From Lachnospiraceae bacterium (GTDB taxonomy: Bacteria; Bacillota; Clostridia; Lachnospirales; Lachnospiraceae), in the NCBI GenBank assembly GCA_009774235.1, contig VSNJ01000173.1, positions 1-7,918 of the forward strand: a DNA stretch of 7,918 nucleotides, given 5' to 3'. Shown here piece by piece: positions 1 to 5,492 of this stretch; position 1 is the stretch's first letter; each line of letters opens with the position of its first letter. The notes beneath the pieces are model-generated. The model was given only the letters and a program-made list of their open reading frames with translations, was not told where the DNA came from and searched no databases. The translations under genes and the position numbers were made by a program.

Positions 1-108
1 CCATTTATATCCTAAAGTAGTATATGCATAAACTGTATTTGTGGTTTCATACAATAATATCATTACTAATAAAATGGATAATAATGGTTTTATATTTGTT
101 TTTTTCAT
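1..108 (-). CDS. N-terminus of a secreted protein (signal peptide), runs off the window
   Basis: Reading leftward from the ATG at 106-108 gives 36 uninterrupted codons to the window edge. The peptide begins MKKTNIKPLL, continues with a hydrophobic core (SILLVMILLY) and has a TVYA-like signal peptidase I site at about residues 25-28, followed by YTTLGYKW. The n-region, h-region and A-x-A-like cleavage site make a classic Sec signal peptide, so the product is probably exported. An SD (AGGA on the minus strand, 117-120) lies 8 nt before the ATG, and a perfect promoter lies further upstream. The mature protein is almost wholly outside the window, so its function is unknown. The short start after the cleavage site is reminiscent of some secreted matrixin-like metalloproteases of Firmicutes, but that is only a weak impression. 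Confidence 0.8.
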   Translation of the reverse strand, partial: MKKTNIKPLLSILLVMILLYETTNTVYAYTTLGYKW

Positions 109-169
109 AAGCCGCATCCTGTAAATTTTATTTCTATAAAGATTTTTAATTTAAACTATTGATTTATTA

Positions 170-198
170 ATTATACATTAAAAGTATAGCGGTGTCAA
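170..198 (-). promoter_or_regulatory. Perfect consensus SigA-type promoter for the leftward secreted-protein gene
   Basis: On the minus strand TTGACA (193-198) and TATAAT (170-175) are separated by exactly 17 nt, a full consensus match. Transcription should start near 163, leaving a leader of about 55 nt before the SD at 117-120. No obvious operator palindrome overlaps it, so expression may be constitutively strong or controlled by something I cannot see. Confidence 0.8.
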
Positions 199-237
199 TT
201 AAAACAAATTATTTCTGATGAAGAATAAGCAAAATTA

Positions 238-246
238 TGATATAAT
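238..246 (+). promoter_or_regulatory. Extended -10 promoter reading toward the small interrupted ORF
   Basis: TGATATAAT fits the extended -10 form TGnTATAAT. No good -35 is visible 16-18 nt upstream, which is tolerated by extended -10 promoters. An SD-like AGAAGGG (269-275) and an ATG (285) follow at normal distances, which supports a real transcription unit here. Confidence 0.45.
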
Positions 247-284
247 TTTAAATAAAATAGTATTACAAAGAAGGGATAAATAGT

Positions 285-422
285 ATGATTGCTTTTAGTG
301 TAATTATGTGGTTTTGTTATCACTTGTATTTTTTCAATATTTCTTCTTAGGGGAAATGCTTCACCAATGCATGGAAAAAAGAATATAAATATGGTAAAAA
401 TATTACAAATAAAAAAGTATAA
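285..422 (+). pseudogene. Small ORF interrupted by an in-frame TAG; possible remnant of a short membrane-type peptide
   Basis: An ATG at 285 is preceded by AGAAGGG about 10 nt upstream and by an extended -10 promoter. It opens a 21-codon hydrophobic peptide (starts MIAFSVIMWF, ends FFNISS) that stops at TAG 348-350. Read through in the same frame, the sequence continues for 23 codons as a basic, lysine-rich tail (GKCFTNAWKKEYKYG...) to TAA 420-422. A hydrophobic N-terminal half and cationic C-terminal half make a plausible 45-residue single-span peptide broken by one nonsense mutation. Alternatively only the 21-residue peptide is made, or nothing is. I recognise no family. Confidence 0.3.
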
Positions 423-488
423 GTAGTTAATTATATTCTTTCATTAATGTTCCAGTTATTATGGAATTATCTAATAAATATACATTAT

Positions 489-506
489 TATGAATAAATA
501 TTTATA
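489..506 (+). promoter_or_regulatory. Candidate ARG box (ArgR/AhrC operator) upstream of argC
   Basis: The 18 bases match the degenerate E. coli-type ARG box wNTnAATwwwwATTnAnw at every constrained position; the core is TGAATAAATATTTA (491-504). It lies about 60 bp upstream of the argC -35. A second, poorer half-match overlaps the -35 (TGCATAAATATAAA, 566-579). ArgR-type control is usual for arg genes in Firmicutes, but a degenerate AT-rich motif in AT-rich DNA can arise by chance, so this is tentative. Confidence 0.35.
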
Positions 507-564
507 CAATCTAAATAAATTACAATAAAATATGGATATTTTTGCAAAAAAAGCAAATTTACTA

Positions 565-593
565 TTGCATAAATATAAATCTAGCTGTATAAT
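565..593 (+). promoter_or_regulatory. SigA-type promoter of the argC gene cluster
   Basis: TTGCAT (565-570) and a perfect TATAAT (588-593) are 17 nt apart. The DNA just upstream is A/T tracts, consistent with an UP-like region. Transcription would begin near 600, giving an mRNA leader of about 85 nt before the argC start at 686. Confidence 0.65.
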
Positions 594-685
594 AGGCATT
601 GCGTTAAGGAATATCCAGAAAATTGTTAAAGCAGACAGTTTTAAAACTATTAAATATAGCAGTAGATGAAAGGAATTGTGTAATA

Positions 686-1726
686 ATGGTAAAAGCAGGT
701 ATTATTGGTTCTACAGGCTATGCAGGCCAGGAGCTTGTACGCATACTCTTACAGCATCCTGGTGTGGAAATTGTATGGTATGGTTCAAAATCATATATAG
801 ATAAGAAATACAGTGAAGTATTTGGCAATATGTTCCAGATTGTGGATGATATCTGTATGGGTGAAAATATAGAAGAACTTGCAGGCCAGGCAGATGTTAT
901 TTTTACAGCTACTCCCCAAGGATTGTGCAGTTCACTTGTTAATGAAAAAATATTAAGCCAGACAAAAATAATAGACCTTAGTGCTGATTTCAGGATTAAA
1001 GATGTATCCAGATATGAAGAATGGTATGGTATCAAGCACCAGAGTCCTGGATTTATAGAAGAAGCCGTATATGGACTTTGTGAAGTAAACAGGAGATATA
1101 TAAAAGATGCAAGGCTTATAGCCAATCCAGGGTGTTTCCCAACATGTACAGTTCTTTCAATATATCCGTTGGCAAAAGAAGGGCTGGTTGATATGGATAC
1201 AATTATTGTTGATGCAAAATCAGGTGTATCTGGTGCAGGGCGTGGGGCAAAAACTTCTAACTTGTATTGTGAAGTTAATGAAAGTATTAAACCATATGGA
1301 GTAGCGGTACACCGTCATACACCAGAGATTGAAGACCAGCTTTCTTATGCTTCTGGCAAAGAAACAGTTATTAATTTTACACCGCACCTTGTACCTATGA
1401 ACAGGGGAATACTTGCCACTTCATATGCAAAAATGTATGGTAAACTTTCATATAAAGAAGTAAAGGAAGTTTATGACAAGTATTATAAAGATGAATATTT
1501 TGTGCGTGTACTTGAAGAAAATGTATTTCCAGAAACAAGATGGGTAGAAGGAAGTAATTTTGTGGATATAAACTTTAAAATTGACAACCGCACAGGACGT
1601 ATTATTATGATGGGTGCTATTGATAATGTTGTTAAAGGTGCAGCAGGACAGGCAGTACAGAATATGAATATTATGTTTGGGTTTGAGGAAAATGCAGGGC
1701 TTAAAATAGTTCCCCTTTTTCCATAA
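686..1726 (+). CDS. argC: N-acetyl-gamma-glutamyl-phosphate reductase
   Basis: This cytoplasmic NADPH-dependent enzyme reduces N-acetylglutamyl 5-phosphate to N-acetylglutamate 5-semialdehyde, the third step of ornithine/arginine synthesis. The protein is 346 residues, the normal length for the family. It shows the N-terminal dinucleotide-binding motif GSTGYAG (8-14), the catalytic-cysteine motif ANPGCFPT with Cys150, SGVSGAGR (179-186), HRHTPEI (209-215) and the C-terminal GAAGQAVQNMN segment (318-328). I place the start at the ATG at 686 because GAAAGGA (668-674) lies 11 nt upstream and the family motif begins a few residues later; an in-frame TTG at 623 would add 21 unconserved residues. 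It is the first gene of an argC-argB-argD series and has its own promoter. Confidence 0.96.
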   Translation: MVKAGIIGSTGYAGQELVRILLQHPGVEIVWYGSKSYIDKKYSEVFGNMFQIVDDICMGENIEELAGQADVIFTATPQGLCSSLVNEKILSQTKIIDLSADFRIKDVSRYEEWYGIKHQSPGFIEEAVYGLCEVNRRYIKDARLIANPGCFPTCTVLSIYPLAKEGLVDMDTIIVDAKSGVSGAGRGAKTSNLYCEVNESIKPYGVAVHRHTPEIEDQLSYASGKETVINFTPHLVPMNRGILATSYAKMYGKLSYKEVKEVYDKYYKDEYFVRVLEENVFPETRWVEGSNFVDINFKIDNRTGRIIMMGAIDNVVKGAAGQAVQNMNIMFGFEENAGLKIVPLFP

Positions 1727-1776
1727 AAAAGTGTATTGCCTGTGAAAAAATTAGAAACTTCCAGAGCCAGTAAAAA

Positions 1777-1823
1777 TTATATAATATTTGACCAGAAGGC
1801 TCATGGGCAGTAATTATATAATA
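1777..1823 (+). repeat. Short direct repeat in the argC-argB spacer
   Basis: TTATATAATA occurs at 1777-1786 and again at 1814-1823, each preceded by CAGTAA-type sequence. Each copy contains a TATAAT, but I find no convincing -35 at the right distance (1757-1762 reads ACTTCC), so a dedicated argB promoter is not supported. The 124-bp spacer otherwise has no ORF of note. Confidence 0.4.
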
Positions 1824-1850
1824 ATGTTTATTTCTGAAAGGATAAAAGTT

Positions 1851-2765
1851 ATGAGTGATGAAGAAAAGAAAGAGTATTTTGATTTAATTACAGAGAAGGC
1901 AGAAACCCTTATTGAGGCACTGCCATATATACGTGATTTTAATAATAAAAAAGTTGTTGTAAAATATGGCGGAAGTGCTATGCTTGACAAGCATCTTGAA
2001 GAAAGTGTAATTAAAGATGTTGCATTATTAAAACTTATTGGAATGAAACCAGTTATTGTACATGGCGGCGGCAAGGAAATAAGCAGGTGGCTTGACAAGA
2101 CTGGCAAGGAAACAGAATTTGAGAATGGCCTGCGTGTAACAGATAAAGATACAATGGAAATAGCGGAAATGGTACTTAACCGTGTTAATAAAAATCTTGT
2201 CCAGATGGTAGAAAGCCTTGGCGTAAAGGCTGTGGGAATATGCGGCAAGGATGGCGGTATGTTAAAAGCATCCAAGAAAATGCCAGATGGCAAAGATATA
2301 GGTTATGTTGGTGATATACAATCGGTTAATACAGAAATTATTGATACACTTATTGAAAATGATTTTATACCAGTTATTGCACCAATAGGCATGGATGAAA
2401 ATGGTGATACTTATAATATTAATGCTGATGATGCAGCATGTGCAATAGCAAGTGCAATATTTGCTGAAAAGCTTGCATTTCTTACAGATGTAGAGGGTGT
2501 GTGCATGAATCCTGATGATAAGAATTCGCTTATATCAGTTCTTGACCTGAATGAGGCCAATAAGCTTATAGAAGGTGGTATAATAAGTGGTGGTATGCTT
2601 CCAAAAGTTACTAACTGTATAAATGCTGTTAATTCAGGTGTAAACAGGGTACATATACTTGATGGCAGGAGGGAACACTGTCTTTTACTTGAGTTCTTTA
2701 CAAAGAAAGGTATTGGTACAGCTATAATTGGTGATGACAGCGGACGTTATTTTAATGAAAATTAA
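1851..2765 (+). CDS. argB: Acetylglutamate kinase, probably the arginine-inhibited type
   Basis: ArgB phosphorylates N-acetylglutamate with ATP, the second step of ornithine synthesis. The 304-residue product has the amino-acid-kinase fold motifs in order: KYGGSAM (38-44) with the phosphate-binding lysine, HGGGKEI (71-77), GLRVT (93-97) for substrate binding, NINADDAA (189-196), LTDVEGV (211-217) and SGGMLPK ending at the catalytic-type Lys252. About 30 residues precede the first strand. With the C-terminal HILDGR...LLLE.FT..GIGT segment (268-290), this resembles the arginine-sensitive hexameric kinases such as those of Pseudomonas and Thermotoga. The ATG at 1851 is chosen because GAAAGGA (1836-1842) lies 8 nt upstream; a TTG at 1788 would add 21 implausible residues. 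Confidence 0.96.
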   Translation: MSDEEKKEYFDLITEKAETLIEALPYIRDFNNKKVVVKYGGSAMLDKHLEESVIKDVALLKLIGMKPVIVHGGGKEISRWLDKTGKETEFENGLRVTDKDTMEIAEMVLNRVNKNLVQMVESLGVKAVGICGKDGGMLKASKKMPDGKDIGYVGDIQSVNTEIIDTLIENDFIPVIAPIGMDENGDTYNINADDAACAIASAIFAEKLAFLTDVEGVCMNPDDKNSLISVLDLNEANKLIEGGIISGGMLPKVTNCINAVNSGVNRVHILDGRREHCLLLEFFTKKGIGTAIIGDDSGRYFNEN

Positions 2766-2821
2766 ATTAAACGGATACTTATATTATTTTCAAGTGCTTT
2801 GCTTATAAACGGAGGATTATT

Positions 2822-2884
2822 GTGAAAAAGTATTATAAAGAAACAGGGAACGTTTCTAAGAATGATTGCTGCTTCACACAGTAA
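2822..2884 (+). CDS. Possible 20-residue ORF between argB and argD
   Basis: GGAGG (2811-2815) stands 6 nt before a GTG at 2822 that opens 20 codons (starts MKKYYKETGN, ends DCCFTQ) closed by TAA 2882-2884. The SD is better than those of the flanking genes. The peptide contains two adjacent cysteines, no arginine and five lysines, and matches no family I know. The sequence around its start, GGAGGATTATTGTG, is nearly the same as that at the argD start (GGGGGATTATTATG). It could be a leader peptide coupled to the hairpin that begins at its stop codon, the decayed start of a lost gene, or chance. Confidence 0.35.
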   Translation: MKKYYKETGNVSKNDCCFTQ

Positions 2885-2905
2885 AAATGTAAAAACAACA
2901 TTTTT
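2883..2905 (+). other. AU-rich hairpin at the end of the small ORF, upstream of argD
   Basis: AAAAATGT (2883-2890) pairs perfectly with ACATTTTT (2898-2905) across a 7-nt loop. The stem has only two G-C pairs, so it is a weak terminator at best. The 5' arm overlaps the stop codon of the 20-codon ORF, so a terminating ribosome would cover it. Its role, if any, could be attenuation or an RNA-processing point separating argB from argD. Confidence 0.35.
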
Positions 2906-2948
2906 CATTATTATTTGAGCCGCAGAAGGCGCAGTATGGGGGATTATT

Positions 2949-4127
2949 ATGGATATAGAAGAAGCTTCAAAACATTTTATACATGTATATAACAGGAACA
3001 AGATTTTTGCTAAAGGTGAAAATGTATATCTTTATGATACAGAAGGAAACAAGTATCTTGACATGGGTGCAGGAATTGCAGTTTCTGCGCTTGGTTACAG
3101 CAACGAAGAATATAAACAGGGTCTTAAAGACCAGATTGACAAGATTATACATACATCAAACCTTTATTTTAATGAGCCTGCAATTAAAGCGGCAGGTTAT
3201 ATTTCGGAAGCCTCAGGGCTTGACAGGGTATTTTTTACTAATAGTGGTACAGAAGCTATTGAAGGTGCTATTAAACTTGCAAGAAAATATGCATATTTAA
3301 AGAATAAAGACAGCAAAGGCAGTATAATTGCAATGGAACATTCTTTCCATGGAAGAAGCATGGGGGCACTTTCTGTTACTGGTACAAAGCATTACAGGGA
3401 ACCTTTTGAACCATTAATTGGTGGTGTGTCATTTGCAGAATACAATAACCTTGAAAGTGTAAAAGCACTTGTTACAGAAGATACATGTGCAGTAATACTT
3501 GAAACGCTGCAGGGAGAGGGCGGGATTTATCCTGCATCACCAGAATTTATAACTGGTTTAAGGAAACTTTGTGATGAAAATGATATTTTGTTGATATTAG
3601 ATGAAATCCAGTGTGGAATGGGCCGTACAGGCAAAATGTTTACATACCAGTATTATAATATAAAACCAGATATACTTACAATGGCAAAAGCGCTTGGATG
3701 TGGTGTGCCTGTAGGTGCATTTGCTGCAAGTGAAAAAGTAGCAGAAGCAATGTGTCCAGGCGACCATGGCACTACTTATGGCGGCAATCCGCTTGCAACA
3801 GCTGCTGTGTGCAAAGTATTTGAAATATATAAAGATAAGGATATTGTCAGCCATGTCAATGAAATTTCCCCTTATCTTAAAGAGAAACTTGAAGCACTAC
3901 AAAGCAAATACAGCAGTATTATAAAAGATGTACGTGGTATGGGTCTTATGTATGGTATTGAACTTGATATGCCAGCCAGCCAGGTAGTTACAGAAGCACT
4001 TGAAAATAATTTAATATTAATTTCAGCAGGAAGTAATATTATAAGGTTTGTACCTCCTTTAATAGTAGAAAAAGAACATATTGATACAATGTACAATATA
4101 TTAGATAAGGTTTTTGGGAAGTTTTAG
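2949..4127 (+). CDS. argD: Acetylornithine aminotransferase (PLP-dependent, class III)
   Basis: ArgD transfers an amino group from glutamate to N-acetylglutamate semialdehyde to give N-acetylornithine. The 392-residue protein is full length. It shows NSGTEA (98-103, cofactor phosphate loop), HSFHGRSMG (131-139), LDEIQCGMGRTG (217-228) with Asp218 contacting the PLP ring, AKALG (246-250) with Schiff-base Lys247, TTYGGNP (275-281) and RFVPPL near the C-terminus. The ATG at 2949 follows a G-rich SD (GGGGGA) by 5 nt. It lies 183 bp after argB with a small ORF and hairpin between. Class III relatives such as succinylornithine or succinyldiaminopimelate aminotransferases overlap in activity, but the arg context fixes the call. 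A strong terminator follows. Confidence 0.95.
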   Translation: MDIEEASKHFIHVYNRNKIFAKGENVYLYDTEGNKYLDMGAGIAVSALGYSNEEYKQGLKDQIDKIIHTSNLYFNEPAIKAAGYISEASGLDRVFFTNSGTEAIEGAIKLARKYAYLKNKDSKGSIIAMEHSFHGRSMGALSVTGTKHYREPFEPLIGGVSFAEYNNLESVKALVTEDTCAVILETLQGEGGIYPASPEFITGLRKLCDENDILLILDEIQCGMGRTGKMFTYQYYNIKPDILTMAKALGCGVPVGAFAASEKVAEAMCPGDHGTTYGGNPLATAAVCKVFEIYKDKDIVSHVNEISPYLKEKLEALQSKYSSIIKDVRGMGLMYGIELDMPASQVVTEALENNLILISAGSNIIRFVPPLIVEKEHIDTMYNILDKVFGKF

Positions 4128-4158
4128 CCAGGTAATATAACTGCTGGTAAAAGAGGCT

Positions 4159-4237
4159 GCCGCATTAAGAAATTAAAATACAGGATATAATATTTTATTA
4201 AAATACTATATCCTGTATTTTTCATTCTTAATGTGGC
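4159..4237. repeat. 79-nt two-part inverted repeat, possibly a dispersed palindromic element
   Basis: The outer arms 4159-4171 and 4225-4237 pair over 13 positions, one of them G-U. After a 3x3 internal loop an inner stem (4175-4189 with 4207-4221) pairs over 15 positions, then after one mismatch 4191-4196 pairs with 4200-4205 around a 3-nt loop. The left flank AGAGGCTGCCGC is GC-rich compared with its surroundings and its partner on the right is partly degraded. Size and symmetry resemble small palindromic repeats or composite terminators of Clostridia; copy number cannot be judged from one window. Confidence 0.55.
4175..4222. terminator. Bidirectional intrinsic terminator between argD and the LacI-type gene
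   Basis: A perfect 15-bp stem (AAAATACAGGATATA with its complement) is capped by a further 6-bp stem. On the + strand the 3' arm ends in TTTTT then TTCATTCTT; on the minus strand it ends in TTTTAATTTCTT. It lies between two convergent genes whose stop codons are 127 bp apart, the expected place for a shared terminator. Confidence 0.8.
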
Positions 4238-4254
4238 CACATGTTTTATGTAGT

Positions 4255-5277
4255 CTAATCAGTTGTATCACGCCGGATTAAAACAGGTGTGATTTGACGG
4301 TGTAAAGGTTCTTTTAATGGTTCTGGAATTCTTTTTTTCATTTCATCCATTTGTAATACCAGAAGTTCTAAGGCATTTTGTGCCATTTTTTCAATTTGTT
4401 GTCCTATAGTAGTAATAGGGATTATTGCTTCACTTGCTATAGGGGAATTGTCAAAGCCTACGAGCCGGTAGCTAGAAGGCAGTGTACCATATTTTTGTAT
4501 AACTATATTTAAAAATATATTAGCATAGGTATCATTTGAAAGGAAAATACCTTTTTTCCCACTACCTGCTTCTTCAATCTGGTCAAAAATCTGGCGTATT
4601 TGCTCTACAGTGCTCGTATATGAATTCCCAAAGTCAGCAGTGATAATGTTATATGGTATATTGTTTGAAACACAGGTATCTTCAAATCCCCTGATTCTTC
4701 CATAAGCTGGTACATATTCTGGTGTTTTGGAATTGATATGTATAAGCTTAGAACAGTTGTTTTTAATAAGCAGGCTGGCAGCCTGTACACCACCCATATA
4801 ATTATCAGTACATACACCACATACATGTATGGATTCCCTCTCTATTGTGACTACAGGGATATGATATGATTCAAGCTCTTTTGAAGAAAGTGTATGGCTT
4901 AATACAATGAGTCCTTCAATTTTGTATGCGAGAAGTTCTTTTATATATTTTTGTTCTGTTTCTTTATTATTATCTCCAACAAATACAAGGAATTTATAAT
5001 TGTGTTCCCCATAAGTAGATAAAATCTGGTTTAACATTTCTGCATAGTAATGGAGATACAGGTTGGGAACAATAATGCCTATAAATTCACTTTTTCCATT
5101 TGCCAGGACTTTAGCCAGTTTATTTTCATGGTAGCCAAGATTTTTTAGGGCTTTTGCTATTTTTTCCTGGTTCTCTACAGTAAGAGAATCTGGGTTATTA
5201 AAATACCTGGATATTGTTGTTTTTGAAAAATTTGTATATTTTGCTATATCTGCAAATGTAACTTTTTTTTTATTCAT
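4255..5277 (-). CDS. LacI/GalR-family transcriptional regulator, probable repressor of the divergent sugar ABC operon
   Basis: The 340-residue protein has the family layout. An N-terminal helix-turn-helix (6-27, VTFADIAKYTNFSKTTISRY) is followed by a hinge helix NKLAKVLANGKS (52-63) with the intercalating-type Leu58, then a periplasmic-binding-like core starting FIGIIVPNLY (65-74). Core signatures include YGRIRGFED (192-200), FLSNDTYA (245-252) and LVGFDNSPIA (272-281). The hinge has Glu51 where a proline is usual. The ATG at 5275-5277 has AGAGGA (minus strand, 5287-5292) 9 nt upstream. It sits divergent to the solute-binding protein gene, whose promoter carries a tandem operator-like array, so I infer local repression relieved by the transported sugar or a derivative. 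The ligand cannot be read from sequence. Confidence 0.93.
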   Translation of the reverse strand: MNKKKVTFADIAKYTNFSKTTISRYFNNPDSLTVENQEKIAKALKNLGYHENKLAKVLANGKSEFIGIIVPNLYLHYYAEMLNQILSTYGEHNYKFLVFVGDNNKETEQKYIKELLAYKIEGLIVLSHTLSSKELESYHIPVVTIERESIHVCGVCTDNYMGGVQAASLLIKNNCSKLIHINSKTPEYVPAYGRIRGFEDTCVSNNIPYNIITADFGNSYTSTVEQIRQIFDQIEEAGSGKKGIFLSNDTYANIFLNIVIQKYGTLPSSYRLVGFDNSPIASEAIIPITTIGQQIEKMAQNALELLVLQMDEMKKRIPEPLKEPLHRQITPVLIRRDTTD

Positions 5278-5321
5278 ATTCTTGTGTCCTCTTTCAAGAA
5301 AAATAATATGCTATTTTTCTA

Positions 5322-5350
5322 ATTATATCAATGGATAATTATAAAATCAA
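5322..5350 (-). promoter_or_regulatory. Promoter of the LacI-type regulator gene
   Basis: On the minus strand TTGATT (5345-5350) and TATAAT (5322-5327) are 17 nt apart, and TGA immediately precedes the -10, giving an extended -10. Transcription would start near 5315, about 40 nt before the ATG. The tandem 12-bp array is more than 140 bp away, so direct autorepression would need looping or another site. Confidence 0.65.
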
Positions 5351-5400
5351 TAAAAAATAAAGCCAGGGATTATATTAAACATATATAGAATTTTACTTTA

Positions 5401-5444
5401 TACAAAATTACCAGAATATTTTGAAAATATTTTGTACAAAATTA
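5401..5444. repeat. Overlapping palindromes and direct repeat upstream of the ABC operon promoter
   Basis: AATATTTTGAAAATATT (5415-5431) is a 17-bp perfect palindrome about a central G. ATTTTGTACAAAAT (5429-5442) is a perfect 14-bp palindrome overlapping it by 3 bp. TACAAAATTA occurs at 5401-5410 and 5435-5444. The group ends 10 bp before the -35, a typical activator position, and lies between the two divergent promoters. Its composition differs from the CGG-centred array downstream, so a second regulator is possible; AT-rich bias is the alternative. Confidence 0.45.
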
Positions 5445-5454
5445 AAAAAAATTA

Positions 5455-5483
5455 TTGACAAAAGTATAATTATATTGTATGAT
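5455..5483 (+). promoter_or_regulatory. Promoter of the solute-binding protein/ABC permease operon
   Basis: A perfect TTGACA (5455-5460) and TATGAT (5478-5483, one change from consensus) are separated by 17 nt. Transcription should start near 5490, directly in front of the tandem operator array, and leave a leader of about 175 nt before the start codon at 5665. Confidence 0.75.
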
Positions 5484-5492
5484 TTTATCAAA

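Larger units (their letters stand above)
109..685. other. Long intergenic region upstream of argC
   Basis: This 577-bp AT-rich stretch contains no large ORF on either strand. From left to right it holds the SD and perfect promoter of the leftward gene, a divergent extended -10 (238-246), a small interrupted ORF (285-422), a weak inverted repeat TTCCA/TGGAA (450-454 with 462-466), a candidate ARG box (489-506), an A-loop inverted repeat TTTGC/GCAAA (541-557), the argC promoter (565-593) and an approximately 85-nt argC leader. The leader contains a 12-bp palindrome AGTTTTAAAACT (637-648). I see no T-box or riboswitch signature in that leader. Confidence 0.6.

Noticed and set aside
450..466. TTCCA/TGGAA inverted repeat as a terminator for the small ORF
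   Set aside because: The stem is only 5 bp and no T-run follows.
623..685. TTG-initiated N-terminal extension of ArgC
   Set aside because: It has no SD at the right distance, the 21 residues do not resemble the family, and the ATG at 686 has both an SD and a start next to the nucleotide-binding motif.
600..685. T-box or arginine riboswitch in the argC leader
   Set aside because: The leader is only about 85 nt, lacks the conserved T-box sequence and any terminator/antiterminator pair; only a 12-bp palindrome is visible.
718..1125. Minus-strand ORF opposite argC (and similar ones opposite argB, argD and the permease)
   Set aside because: They lie inside strongly conserved genes, lack supported starts and give low-complexity translations; they are antisense shadows.
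1757..1785. Internal promoter for argB based on TATAAT at 1780-1785
   Set aside because: The bases at the -35 position (ACTTCC) do not match and TTGCCT is 38 nt away, so only the -10 half is present.
1788..1850. TTG-initiated N-terminal extension of ArgB
   Set aside because: No SD precedes it, and the ATG at 1851 has GAAAGGA 8 nt upstream and gives a normal family length.
2762..3001. Minus-strand ORF across the argB-argD spacer
   Set aside because: It overlaps the start of argD, has no convincing promoter or SD, and its hydrophobic translation is what AT-rich DNA gives by chance.
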